Shown here piece by piece: positions 40,333 through 52,339 of a DNA stretch of 64,000 nucleotides (its first letter is position 1; the number at the start of each line of letters is the position of its first letter). This stretch comes from Notospermus geniculatus (lineage: Eukaryota > Nemertea > Pilidiophora > Heteronemertea > Lineidae), in the NCBI GenBank assembly GCA_002633025.1, contig NMRB01000196.1:53249-117248 (forward strand). The letters run 5' to 3'. The translations under genes and the position numbers were made by a program. Under the pieces are notes generated by a model, which worked only from the letters and a program-made list of their open reading frames with translations, was not told the DNA's origin and did no database searches.

Positions 40333-41437
40333 AGTCTACATGTAAGTCTAGTCTAAGATCCACTTTATGCCTTTGTATTCTGCCCTGCAAACAATAGCTG
40401 ACGGTAAACCTTAGAGTTAAGGAAGCTTCTAGAATATGGCCCATTAGTGTAAATTTGATTTCGTCAAGATAGACAATCTGTAAATAGGCCCGCTCGTATT
40501 CAAGAGATTGACACATGATACACATGTAGGCCTATACGTCTATACATGTGGAAAGTAAATTTAGGCGTATTTATTTGTATCATTACTAAAATAAAATGAT
40601 CGTCATGTGGATTTCGTTCCGTACTGTGTTCGCAAAAATGACCCTCATGCAGATTTTTGTACCTTGCCGCGTTCGCAAGGGAGTGGCGTTCGCCGTACCC
40701 AACAAGGCCGGTGTGGCAGGAATCATGATCCCTGTTATTATCATTTTTTATCTCAGTCTGCTCCAGGCGGAGGCTCAATGTCCCAAAATCTGCTGGATAT
40801 TTCCAAGGTCGTGGTAGAATCAGGCAAGGGGGAGAGTGTTCTGCCACTGAGCAGGTGTCGACATAAAATGTACCATGTGCTCACCTGGGTGAATGTACCA
40901 GATGAACAAATGAAAAAGTTAAATCGAAATGTTCCAGGGCAAACCCCGAGTTCCAGGGTAATATGATTATGGTCAAACTTTCAATGTCAAAACATTCTCG
41001 CTTGAGTAATTATGAGATACCAAAGTCCAGCTGTACACAGGCAAATAGCCCCAATGGTTACGAAATGTGCCACCAAAAGGCAAAATCCTGAACTTTGACC
41101 GCTGCTGACCTTGAAAAGTAGATCAATTCAAAAACCCGTTATATCCGTTATATGTGTTATGTATCCTTATGAGATACACCTAGGATAAAAATTTGGAGAT
41201 GATCCAGTCATTAGTTCAGGAGTTATTGCACTTCTTGTGTTTTTGGTTTTGGCCATCTGGTGGCCAAGCCAAGAATCGATTCGGACCGAAACTTGGTGTC
41301 GTAATTCATCTGACCTAGGGGCGTACGTGTACATGTACCAGTTTCAGATCAATAAGCCCCAGCGGTCACGGAACGTGCCCTGCTAACGGACGACAACGCT
41401 GCACCACGACAATAGCTCACCCCAGGTGAGCTAATCA

Positions 41438-44400
41438 TCAGTCGGTGGTGGATACACTGGCGCTATACGATCCCTGCGATGATTCATATTCTGACGTTTC
41501 CGACTCTGTGTGAGAAAACTCCGACTGCTGGACCTCCTCAATATGTGTCTCCGCCGCCTTTCTCTTCTTCATGCGGGCTTTCTCAATGGCATTGTAGACA
41601 AACACATCGAGAATCTCGAAGATGCTGATGACGCTTCCACCAACAAAAAGACCCATTGATCCCCCTATGTCACCTATTGGAGGAGAGGAAACCGTGAATT
41701 TGTCAGCATACATGTACACCGGTAAAGAAGAGGTGCTTTTCTGCGAAGTTGCATTTTCTGACGCCCAGAGCACCAAATCAGGCCGTCTCAGCCCCAAAAC
41801 GGTCGATTCACGCGGAAATGATTCCCACTATTGAAGTGCCACGGTATGCATGAGGCGACCCGTTCTCCCTCCCCACCTTGATAAGACTGGTCTCCTGTCG
41901 AACCTATATATAGCCAGTGGTAACACCGAGGCTGGACTGATACTACATCGAAACAAAAATGACCGCCATACTTTCATCACTTGAAGTTCAACGAGCTGTT
42001 ATAGCGTGACTAACCCTTCATCAGGTAAGGTACATGCTTCAACTCATTATTTTATGTGTAGCAACACTCTCCATGCCTAATTGGTAACTTAGATCATTCA
42101 AATAGATAGATTTGAATAGATAATCGTTGCCGGAGGTATGTGACACAGTGGTTTACCATGTATGTCCAAAACCGTTTGGACGCGATGACCGGAAAAGTTA
42201 AACGGATGCGATAAACGTTGGTATGTGTCTCCAGCTTCACATGACTGCCAGAACTTTACGATGCTGTAGCCGCAGAAGACCTGAACACAGTTACGATTCC
42301 GCCGTGTCCAGATGTCGCCTATCCCGCAATGAGCGCACACATTCTCAATTTTGCGCCGTGACCGCGATTTCTCCACTTGATACCGACTGTTCCGTCGTGG
42401 TGCAGACGGCGTGGGTGCGACTTGATATCAGCATAAATGCGAAATGACATCAGCATTACAGACAACTTAAGCGATGTAAGATCTATTAATTGCAATTTAC
42501 TTACTTAATAAACTAAATATAGTATAGGCCTCCTGCTGTTCGACCGACTCGTACGTCATCTCACGAAGGAAAAGAACCATCGAAAGAAAGTTGTCGCTGA
42601 AAAATGAACGTCGTGATTAGTGTGGTTGGGTTGGTCAAACCAAAAGCGGTTGCGAAAATTCTATTATATTATTTTTCATTCCACAGTGATTGCGTCCTAC
42701 AAGGAAAGAGTGCACTTACGTAAAAAATTTGCGTCCGATTTCGTCTCCTTTGAGGTGGGTGCCCATCATGATAGTGACGGCTTGACACGACTCCAGAAAC
42801 GTGTCGGCCAGTTGTGTCAAGTTCTGTCGAAACTGGGCCAGTTCCTTCACCTTTTTTACCGCGTTAACTGTTCGATAGAGGGAGCTTTTCAGGAAGCTGT
42901 CCTCGTCTGCCAGGTCAGGATGGTAGCGCTTCATGTACAGATAAATATCTCGATCCACCATAGTTTTATTGAAAAGTAGCTGCGCCCAGAAAACCTTCTC
43001 CACCCAATTCCAATCATTTTCCATGATTGTCGCCTCAGAATTAGCGAATTCAAGAAAGCTTAGAATCTGAGACAGGTTGCCCATAGTGTCTGGGGAGGTA
43101 TACAGTTTGGCAAGAGTACTGAAGTTGACCGCCGGGGCGCCAATCGTGTCCAAGTACAGTTTCGTAACATTCCGAACCTGAACCAGTGTACCCATCATAT
43201 TTTCACTGACCTTCATAAAACCTGTTCCTAAACTTTTGATATTTTGTTCTATTTCGTCGATTTTTTCCGTGACCCGTTCCTTCATGTAGTTCAGGTGTTC
43301 GGCCTTCTCCCTGAGAACCCGCTGGGGAAGGCGGAAAATATCCGACATCATAACACTTCGGTTACCATTAAAATTATCCACAGCAACGAAATATCTGTTT
43401 TCAAGCGCAGCAAGGGTTTTTTTATTGTACACCCTCGTTTGAGTAACTCGGCCCAGAATGTTCAGAAATTGGTTATTGCAGGCAAGGATTTCGTCACACA
43501 TATTTGCAATCTTGTGGTAGATCAGTTGCATGTTGTTGGCAGATTTTGATGCTGTTGTTGCATCGAGAGATTTCCGTAGCAGGTTTCTCGGGGTGATCAA
43601 GTTGTGGGCGAACTCGTCCTTCCCCTTGTACCGTTTCTTGAACCGCGGCTTCGCGTTCCGGTAGCTGTCAATGCTATCGTTTATCGCCCACAACGTTGCG
43701 TTGAGGTACTTCCCCTTGCTGCTGATAGCGGCGTCCACCGAATCGAATAAGATGGTTCGACGGACGCGATTCTTCTTGGGAATCAAAGCCAGTCGCTCAA
43801 TACTCTCCCTAAACATCGTCAGGTAAGACACTGGTTGTCCAATAACACCTTCAAAATACAACTTATCGTAGTACTCCACATTCTTCACAAACATCTCAGT
43901 GATAACGAACTCTTGAAAAGCGTACGTCTCTCCTATGTCATCTAAAATTTTACTGGTGACATTCTTGAGCATATGTAACTCGTACAAATGATGACCTAAG
44001 ATTTCCTTAAGCTCGGTGTCGAGGAGGTCATACAGGGCATCCATCGAATCCAAACACGGGGGAAGGACGGCCCGTGTCTCTTCGACTTTCCACGTCATCC
44101 GCCTTATGTCGCGCGCCTCCTGATACCGTCGACTCAGTTCGTTTGTCCGTGAGGAGCTAGTGTCGAGGATCTTCGCTCGGTCGAATGCCGACTGTTTAAG
44201 GAAGGAGAAGAAAGGAGTGTACACGGTTGTCTCACACGGAGGTAGGCAGTCACAAAAGGAGCGACGAATTCTGTCGAACTCGGCTAAAAAATAAAGAGGT
44301 GGAAAATTATACGAACTGGATTTGATACATGTTGGTAGCAGACTTTGAAAAATAGACACATACATGTACATCTAGTACAATTTATAATTTGATATTTCCC

Positions 44401-47400
44401 TTGTAGGTACAGACTGGAAAGCCTACCTTTATTTTTCTTGAAATTGACAGCGTATTGGTACATGGTACAAACAGGTTTGTCGCCTGCAAAAAAATGCCGA
44501 TTATGATGATATGGGCATGAAATTAACAGGTTTCTAGGTGAAAGATATAGCTTCCTACCGGACTCGAACCCACGGACCCTCGCATAAGGCATCAATCGCC
44601 AGCACTCTGGGGCAGCACGCCTAAACCACTAGGCCAAATCCCCATCATCGAAGGAATATGATGATATGATACATGTACATATGCTTTATCAGACGAATAT
44701 CAGATTTTTTTGAAAGACTATACAGATAACATGAAGGTCGGGAGATCTCTGCAAGGCCAGAAAGACCGTGAAGGAAGTTCTGTTTCGATTTCATTCCTCC
44801 GAACTTCCATCTACCCCTCTTACCTTTCATATGGGGCAACCTGCATCCTGTTTTGCTCACAAAAAATTTGGTGAAACATTCCATAAAACAAGCGGTCTCA
44901 GAGTAGGTTGGGTAGTAATCAAGCTTGGCACTGTTGGTGGTACAGTTACCGAATGGATGCGGCAGGCGCTTCACCTGGAATGATGGCGTTCACAACCTGA
45001 ATGCGTAGGCTTCTAAGGCGAGGCGGACCCAGACTAACAACACTCAAACGTATTTGGCGCAGCCTTATTTGGGTCGTGGCCAAATTGGCTGAGATCAGAA
45101 TATGGCTGCGCTGCCGTGTATGTCTGCGCGAAATATCAAAACGAATATGGCTGTCCCATAAGGCGCACAAAGGTTGCGTTGCTCTGCCGTTTCAATTATT
45201 GAGGTTGGTGTCAACTACATGTCCACATGTACGTGTATGTACGTCTGAGCGTTATTCGTTTACATTGTATCCAATTGTATCTTCTTCTATCAGAAAAACA
45301 ATTACAAAATGACTGTAAACGTACCACTTTGATTTTGATTGAAAGATAGGTGTAAGTGCCAGGTAGTATGCCTTCTCCTTTTCCACCGAACAGAGGAACT
45401 TCATTGTGGTCTGCCAGCAATAGGTAAAGACCGGTCGCCTGGTTAGGTCCAACCATTGCCTCGTAGGTTTCAACATTGATAGCAAGCTTAAGCGATGCCT
45501 TGGTTCCTGCAAAACGAAATACATGTACGTACAGGCTTTGACTGATGTTTATCTACACTTGATATCTTGAATATTTCAAATACTACCGAACCAATTTTGA
45601 TACGGTTTATTGCATATGAAAGCAAAACTTGTTGGTCACATTTCTGCATCAAAATTTTGGAAATTTCGAAATATCAAAATTATGTAATTGCTTGTCAGAA
45701 AAAAACTTGAAAATCAACACCTTTTATTTTGTGATTATATTTTTATTTCTGACAGAATGGAAGTTTCTAAGGATTTTGGTGCTAGTTTCATCAAAATATG
45801 TCAAGTGGTTGCTGAGATATTTGAGATTATCAAAATTTTGATATTTTGAGATTTTCACGATTTTTCACAAAATTCTGGTGTCAGTAGATAGAGCTGACCT
45901 CAAATCATGAAATTATGAAATTTTGGATGATTCGCATAAACTGGTTAGAATTTACGCATATTTTTCAAAATACCAACATTTTGATATAAGGATATTTCTG
46001 CACAGTTAAACGCCAAAAGTTTCAAAATAAGGTAAACCTATGATCTGATGTTAGCCTTATCCAATGGTATGAAAATTTCTTGAAAAACGCGAAAATCTCA
46101 AAATATCAAAATTTTGATAATCTCGAATATCTCAGCAAACACTTGACAGATTTTGATGGAACTAGCACCAAAATCCTTAGAAACTTCCATTCTGTCAGAA
46201 CTACTATAAAAATAAAAAAATATATTTACAAAATAAAAGGTGTTGATTTTCCAGATTTTTTCTGATAAGCAATTACATAATGTTGATATTTTGAAATTTC
46301 CAACATTTTGATGCAGAAATGTGACCAACAAGTTTTTCTTTCATATGCAACAATCCGCGTCAAAATTGGTTCGGTAATATTTGAAATATTCAAGATATCC
46401 AGAGTAAACGGAACCAGAATTCGAGAATTTGGCGTTGGCAATGTTNCCCCCCCCCCCCCCGCCCAACTTGATAAGACCGGTCTCCTGTCCAACCTACGTG
46501 TACAGCCAGTAGGTTCTCCTACATGTACTCAGCCGAGACAAACCTACCGGACTTTGAAGTGTGAAGTGGTTTCTCCGACGAATCCGAGTAGTAGTTGTTG
46601 AATGCATAACAAATTCCATGGTCTGTAAAAATCCGACTGAAGTTGCTGGCTCCGCATTTCAGACCTTTCCACTGGCACCTGTGATATGAGAGACGAGGAT
46701 GTCAAAACAACCTACATGTACATGAAGCTGTGACATAACTTCTGAATGGCTTGACTGATTTTGATGAAGTAAAGACTGTTTTTATGTACCTGTAAGAAGA
46801 CGCTCTATCAGAATCTGTAAAACCTGAGGATGCCTGGTTTGTCCGGGACATTTTTTGGGACACACTCTATAATGTGTTGGTGAGTATCCCAACCAATAGC
46901 ATAGAAAAGGGTGATACCTACCCTACGATCATGTCCTCCGCTTGATGAGCTGTGGCCAAGAACACCTCTTCCATTGAAATATTCAAGAATCGTTCATCAA
47001 TCATCGTAATATTGGGTCCCATGTCATCGGAATTACTCGAGGAATAAAACGCATCCAGTTGTTCCTTGTAACCCTGTCGATACGCTTCGCGAATTCTGTG
47101 AAAATAAATTTCATGTCATTAAAGGGAGACTCCACTCATGGTAACATAAAGTTAGCACTAACACCAAGTTAGCGCTATCGTGAGTTTTGTGCAACCGGGC
47201 CCTGTACAAAATAGAGGCCACTTATACCCGCCGCACACGAGTGCAATTTTGTCTCCAACTATGGAGATTTTTGCCTCCTACGTGCAAATGTCATCGTGTG
47301 CGGTGGTCGGAGACGGAGGCGGAGACGGATTTTTTTGCCTCCAAAGCAGATCAAACATGTTTGATCGGAGGAGACAAAAATCTCCTATGGAGGCAACGTT

Positions 47401-48647
47401 GTCATCGTGTGTGGTGGTTGGAGGCGGAGGCGGAGACGGATGCAAAACATTCTGACCAATCAAGAGACGTGGTGACGTCATTTTATAGCGTCATGATGAC
47501 ATTGTTGTATTAATGACGTCAAGCATGTTTCCATTCGTCCCGGTTTTTTCGGTGACGAATGACGTCACCATGGTCACGCCGCATCTACAGGAGACAAATT
47601 TGCACTCGTCTGCGGCGGGTGACGCACCGTGTGCGGTGACAGGATGCTGAGACAAAAATCTCCTATGGAGGCAACGTCGGAGACAAAATTGCACTCGTGT
47701 GCGGCAGGTATTAGTAAGGCGGTAGGTCCCAGGATCGAGTCCACATGGCCTGGGATTAATCATCCCTGGCTCTCCACATGGTGTTGCCTTGTACCTTGTT
47801 TCTTTGCAAGGGCAAGTAAAAAACCCATCCAACGAGTGGGAACATGATAGGTACCTTTTGAGATGGCCTCTACTCGTACTTACCAGGGTCAATAGCGCTT
47901 TGGTTACGGCACTGATAGAAAAATACAAATACCACTTTTGTGGGAATCTGGGCCTACAGAAAACCACATACCTGAAAGAGTTTTGATTACAGATGGCGAT
48001 TCCCGAGAATCTCAAGGATTTGTTCAGGTTCACCTCAACCTTGACGGTAACTGGCCATTCCAGGAAGTTGATGACGTTGTTAACAAGTAGGTTGGTTAAG
48101 AGGCCGGCCGACGCTAGGAAGATAAGTAGCCACAACACCCTAAAAGGGTAGATGATCCCATTTATTTCCTAGGAAATATCACGTTGCAGCGTAAATGCTA
48201 TTGTGTGTGACGAAAAACGGGGTCATATTTTTTTGTAAGATTGACCTATGCGGACAAAGGGGCACAAAGCGTCAGTTGTACAATAATCTGCTACCACGGC
48301 GTACACGATAGGAAATATTCCCTATAGCATTTTATTGTAATTTATTGTACAAGAAAAATACGACAGAACCTATTTGTGGATTTTTTTCCTATACGACAAT
48401 ACGACAAAAATGGAATGATGTTTCCCGTCTACGGTAAAATAAATTCCAACAATTTCGAAAGGAAAAAAATTATCATGCATAATATGCAGATCGGATGGCA
48501 GTTCGAAAGAGCTTACCTTCGCAGGCTAGATACAGAGGACTCATCCCAGACATAGCGAATCCCGTGAAATGTCGTATTCTGCGAGAACTCTTGTAAAATC
48601 TCGCGCCACGTTCGGTCAGGTGGTGGTTCGTCCTGTGGCTCCTTCAT
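41438..48647 (-). CDS. DEG/ENaC/ASIC-family cation channel with enlarged ectodomain, nine coding exons
   Basis: Subunit of a trimeric amiloride-type sodium channel. Exons on the minus strand: 48647-48517, 48139-47972, 47095-46922, 46678-46548, 45506-45325, 44974-44824, 44283-42720, 42596-42505, 41673-41438. Phases 2, 2, 2, 1, 0, 1, 2, 1 all join, giving 942 residues. Family landmarks: TTFHG (residues 25-29; the His-Gly gating pair), helix 1 (VLWLLIFLASAGLL), GIAICNQNSFR (90-100), CQWKGLKC, GICYAFNN, KRLPHPFGNC, CDCLPPC (323-329), EMTYESVEQQEAY, DIGGSMGLF, then the selectivity-filter region GGS (876-878) in helix 2. The cytoplasmic tail is Ser/Glu-rich and ends STTD. Typical family members are 500-700 residues; the excess sits between CDCLPPC and helix 2. 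Ligand or stimulus (protons, peptides, force) cannot be told from sequence. Confidence 0.93.
42720..44283 (-). CDS. channel exon 7: 520-codon ectodomain expansion
   Basis: One 1,564-base exon covers residues 313-834. It starts with the conserved CDCLPPCETTVYTPFFSF, after which relatives need about 100 residues to reach the segment before helix 2. Here about 500 residues intervene. The insert is predicted helical by eye (KKVKELAQFRQNL, EKIDEIEQNIKS). It is basic in places (PRFKKRYKGK) and rich in N-glycosylation sequons (NVTS, NATL, NDSI, NRSV, NVTK, NFST, NLSQ, NKTM, NLTQ), consistent with an extracellular location. No stop or frameshift interrupts it. I recognise no known domain in it. Confidence 0.9.
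44550..44644 (-). repeat. tRNA-like sequence (SINE head or tRNA pseudogene)
   Basis: On the minus strand an A box TGGCCTAGTGG (44626-44636) and a B box GGTTCGAGTCC (44560-44570) stand 56 bases apart, as in a tRNA with a long variable arm. The start GGGGATT has no complementary 3' end (AGGAAGC), so the acceptor stem does not form. I therefore call it tRNA-derived rather than a functional tRNA. It lies in a channel intron. Confidence 0.65.
45548..46402. mobile_element. ~855-bp foldback element with ~300-bp arms
   Basis: The left arm (from TATCTACACTTGATATCTTG through TTGTTGGTCACATTTCTGCA to ATCAAAATTTTGATATTTTG) is mirrored by the right arm (CAAAATATCAAAATTTTGAT through TGCAGAAATGTGACCAACAA to CAAGATATCCAGAGTAAACG). 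The arms differ by scattered mismatches and the central ~250 bases are unpaired. It sits in the channel intron between exons 46548 and 45506. No transposase frame. Confidence 0.85.
46446..46446. other. single-N assembly join at a poly-C tract
   Basis: The N precedes a run of C in a channel intron. The same pattern occurs at 1481 and 37511 (G tract), suggesting low-quality homopolymer reads rather than large gaps. Confidence 0.7.
47220..47712. mobile_element. ~490-bp inverted-repeat element (CCGCACACGAGTGCAATTTTG ends)
   Basis: Left end CCGCCGCACACGAGTGCAAT and right end ATTGCACTCGTGTGCGGCAG are inverted. Sub-motifs GGAGATTTTTGCCTCC, GTCATCGTGTGCGGTGGT and GGAGGCAACGT recur inside in both orientations. 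It lies in the channel intron between exons 47972 and 47095. Non-autonomous. Confidence 0.8.
47715..47860 (+). mobile_element. tRNA-derived SINE-like element, copy 2
   Basis: B-box-like GGATCGAGTCC (47732-47742) followed by GCCTTGTACCTTGTTTCTTT and GCAAGGGCAAGTAAAAAACC. The body matches the minus-strand copy at 12650-12830. It lies in the channel gene's second intron, antisense to the gene. Confidence 0.6.
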
Positions 48648-50640
48648 GGCTGAAAGATGCTTCGAATGCTTTCTCCGTTCAGACACTCTGCAACACCAAA
48701 TAGAGAAAATAGATTGTAGACCTTCCTCTACAATTACGCAGACGTAATTATCAATGTTGATGTTGTCAGAACAATTAGTACATTGCATTGTCCATGTACA
48801 CATGTTTCGTATCGTTTGTAGTAAAAACGAGACAATCGCGGAATTACTTTAGAATGCATCCTGCGTGAATATGGTATGCGGCAGTGGACATAATTCGCGG
48901 CGGAATGAATATGGTCACTATCAAAACACGGAAAATCAAGTAGATCTACGCGCATGCGCACTGTGTGTCATCGCGCCTCTGAAAGTGGGCCAAATTAGGC
49001 CCTATATGAGAATCTGCCGTTTCCAAAGTCGTTTTTTTCATTGCGGAAAATGTAAGGTCCAACGTTAGAATGTTCAAAACCAAGATGGCGGTCTCGGAGG
49101 ATCCTGAAAAAATGGTGTGATAAAACAATAGGAGTAGTCAGCCACGTTCTTTGCCAAAAGATGCCAAGTTCTTGCTGTGCGGACCAATACAAAAAAATTC
49201 TCTTGTGAATTGGGCGGTAGTGACACCTATTGGTCAACTGACTGACTGCTCCCATCATACTGCGTCCAATCGGTATCAACTTCCGCTGCGCTGGTGATAC
49301 CATTGCCACCAAATGGCCGCATCACCAACTTTCNATCTGGGCCTACAGAAAACCACATACCTGAATGAGTTTTGATTACAGATGGCGATTCCCGAGAATC
49401 TCAAGGATTTGTTCAGGTTCACCTCAACCTTGACGGTAACTGGCCATTCCAGGAAGTTGATGACGTTGTTAACAAGTAGGTTGGTTAAGAGGCCGGCCGA
49501 CGCTAGGAAGATAAGTAGCCACAACACCCTAAAAGGGTAGATGATCCCATATTATTTCCTAGGAAATATCACGTTGCAGCGTAAATGTTATTGTGTGTGA
49601 CGAAAAACGGGGTCATATTTTTTTGTAAGATTGACCTATGCGGACAAAGGGGCACAAAGCGTCAGTTGTACAATAATCTGCTACCACGGCGTACACGATA
49701 GGAATTATTCCCTATAGCATTTTACTGTACAAGAAAAATACGACAGAACCTATTTGTGGATTTTTTCCCTATACGACAATACGACAAAAATGGAATGATG
49801 TTTCCCGTCTACGGTAAAATAAATTCCAACAACATATTTCGTAAGGAAAAAAATTATCATGCAATATGCAGATCGGATCTGGCAGTTCGAAAGAGCTTAC
49901 CTTCGCAGGCTAGATACAGAGGACTCATCCCAGACATAGCGAATCCCGTGAAATGTCGTATTCTGCGAGAACTCTTGTAAAATCTCGCGCCACGTTCGGT
50001 CAGGTGGTGGTTCGTCCTGTGGCTCCTTCATGGCTGAAAGATGCTTCGAATCTTTCTCCGTTCAGACTCTGCAACACCAAATAGAGAATATAGATTGTAG
50101 ACCTTCCTCTACAATTACGCAGACGTAATTATCAATGTTATGATGATGTTGTCAGAACAATTAGTACATTGCATTGTCCACGTACACATGTTTCGTATCG
50201 TTTGTAGTAAAAACGAGACAATAGCGGAATTACTTTAGAATGCATCCTGCGTGAATATGGTATGCGGCAGTGGACATAATTCGCGGCGGAATGAATATGG
50301 TCACTATCAAAACACGGAAAATCAAGTAGATCTACGCGCATGCGCACTGTGTGTCATCGCGCCTCTGAAAGTGGGCCAAATTAGGTCCTATATGAGAATC
50401 TGCCGTTTCCAAAGTCGTTTTTTTCATTGCGGAAAATGTAAGGTCCAACGTTAGAATGTTCAAAACCAAGATGGCGGTCTCGGAGGATCCTGAAAAAATG
50501 GTGTGATAAAACAATAGGAGTAGTCAGCCACGTTCTTTGCCAAAAGATGCCAAGTTCTTGCTGTGCGGACCAATACAAAAAAATTCTCTTGTGAATTGGG
50601 CGGTAGTGACACCTATTGGTCAACTGACTGACTGCTCCCA
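47947..50640. repeat. 1.3-kb direct duplication (47947-49255 and 49335-50640)
   Basis: Two copies start at ATCTGGGCCTACAGAAAACC and end at GACTGACTGCTCCCAT. The second begins immediately after a single N at 49334. They contain channel exons 1 and 2 and the upstream region, including a YY1-like AAGATGGCGG (near 49083 and 50469). Coding bases are identical, while flanking DNA differs by substitutions and small indels. This is either a recent duplication or two alleles placed in series by the assembler. Confidence 0.9.
49361..50031 (-). pseudogene. second copy of channel coding exons 1-2
   Basis: Exon 1' is 50031-49901 and exon 2' is 49528-49361. Both are the same length and sequence as 48647-48517 and 48139-47972, with intact splice sites. 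No copy of exons 3-9 follows before the N at 49334, so this copy cannot make a channel by itself. Two indels fall just upstream of the ATG and none inside the coding sequence, which supports the ATG at 48647 as the true start. It may be an assembly artefact rather than a biological pseudogene. Confidence 0.75.
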
Positions 50641-52159
50641 TGTGCGTTTTATCACTATCGGCAATGTACAAGTTAACGAGAGCACATTCAATCCAAGGAC
50701 CGACCGACTACGCAGGGGTTCAGTCCATCATGAAAGAAAAACTGTACACGTGTACACATCGAATGGAATTATTTTCAGGGACACTGTATAGTAGGCGTAA
50801 TCATTTTTTAATTATATTTCCCCCAGCATCGATTCCCCGTGGTCCATTTAAAAAATAAATTACACATTGCCGTATGGGCGCGCCTCTTTCCAACAAAGCT
50901 AAATGCTACACATTACATGTATAGGCCTACCCTGGATATAAACAAAAAATCCGGAAAAAGTTTCATACACTAAATGGTTTTACGCACTTTTATGGAAATT
51001 GACAATGAACTTGTGATAAAACATACGACTCTCATTTTTTTGCCTTTAATGGCTTCCTCCTGCTCTGCATGCCTGAAGGTCTGTCAACACATTGCTTTCC
51101 AAAACCATTCAAGGTATGTACCCTCTGGTATCGTCAGTAATGGCGACTCTTCCGCCGTTACCCTACCATTTGTACTATTTTACTTATCATTTTTTCCGTG
51201 TTCTGTGATTTCCCCGGTGCATTATAAGTAAATCTTAACAGGAATGATTAATTTGAACCGCTCGCTGGGGTGAAAAGAAGAAAAGCACCGGAGGGCCTCT
51301 AAAACATGACAAATCACATTGTTCCCGCGCTCTATATTTTACTCATTCCCGCAAACGCAGCAGAATCACCAAGAAAAATGCAAGAAAAATACTAGTACGA
51401 AGAAGTCATCCAGGCCTGGCTTGTATGAAATATATGTAGTACGGCATTCTTGGGATTTACATTTTGGCGTTAAATCTAAAGGTTTTACTTAAAGGTGCAC
51501 TAGTTCGAATTGTAAACATCACGGTTTGTTTATTTACATGGTTGGTTATAATAGTTATTTTTTCCTCGGACAGGTGGCAGCACAGGTGTATACCAAAACA
51601 TTAATGTTATCTATTTTTATATCTACATGTATCTTGATAAATATTCTTGTAACTGAAATATATTTATGATTTTACGCTCAAAAACAAACAGAAAGTTGTG
51701 AAAGGCGGGATTTAATTCGATTTTAGCTGATTTGTTAGTACCAGAAGTTGACAATAGGTGGCACACCGTAATGTTTACAATTCGAACTAGAGCACCTTTA
51801 AGGATACAAGCTTTAGACCTGGGGAATTCACGCAGATTAATTCCCTTTGAGGTGGATGAAAATGCACCATGGATATGCCCCAGGCAGACGATGTTACCCT
51901 AGTTCAACTGGCTTAGTCCAGATGGCACTGCGAATATCAGTCAGCGCCACCATCGATTGCCAGAGGAACCAGGCTTGCATTAAGCGACACGCTCTGTTTA
52001 GTAGTTCCTAGTTCACAAGCACGCACGCACGCACGCACGGTCCGGACCGAGCACGGTAAAAATTTCATAAGGTTGTGAGAGGAAAGGGCGAAATCTCGAT
52101 GACAAAATTGAACAATGCTCAAGTGTGATGATTTTAGTGGTGAAAATACCCGAAGGCCA

Positions 52160-52268
52160 GGGGCCTGTTGCATAAAGTGACTTTAAGCTAATGGTACCAT
52201 TAATTCAATGCATTTTCCATTTGGTTAAAGGTACCATTAGCCTAAAGTCACTTCATGAAACAGGCCCC
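52160..52268. mobile_element. MITE-like hairpin, family D copy 1
   Basis: GGGGCCTGTTGCATAAAGTG ACTTTAAGCTAATGGTACC at the left is mirrored by GGTACCATTAGCCTAAAGTC ACTTCATGAAACAGGCCCC at the right. A second copy is at 54006-54106. Confidence 0.85.
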
Positions 52269-52339
52269 AGCTCACCAATACAATACGTGCATACTAGGCG
52301 TTCACAACACCAAAATAGAAGGCCTGACATATAGTAAAA

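Larger units (their letters stand above)
39311..41437. other. interval between convergent phosphatase and channel genes
   Basis: Both genes end towards this interval, so it holds their 3' untranslated regions. It contains element X (39562-39790) and an inverted-repeat element (40233-40332). No AATAAA was found at a convincing distance from either stop. A short frame at 40725-40817 starts like a signal peptide but closes early. The rest is unclassified. Confidence 0.55.

Noticed and set aside
40725-40817. Short frame beginning like a signal peptide (MIPVIIIFYLSLLQAEAQ)
   Set aside because: Closes after 30 codons, has only a poor donor (GTCGTG) and no downstream exon I could join.
42098-42376. 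92-codon minus-strand frame with several Cys and His residues
   Set aside because: Starts with GTG, lies inside the last channel intron, and has no splice sites or family signature.
44550-44644. Functional tRNA gene
   Set aside because: A and B boxes are present but the acceptor stem does not pair; called tRNA-derived repeat instead.
47491-47960. Extension of the channel exon past 47972 (open frame to 47491)
   Set aside because: The donor CAG|GTATGTGG at 47972 joins in phase to the exon at 47095 (SFR|IREA), restoring the family sequence; the extension runs into a MITE and a SINE.
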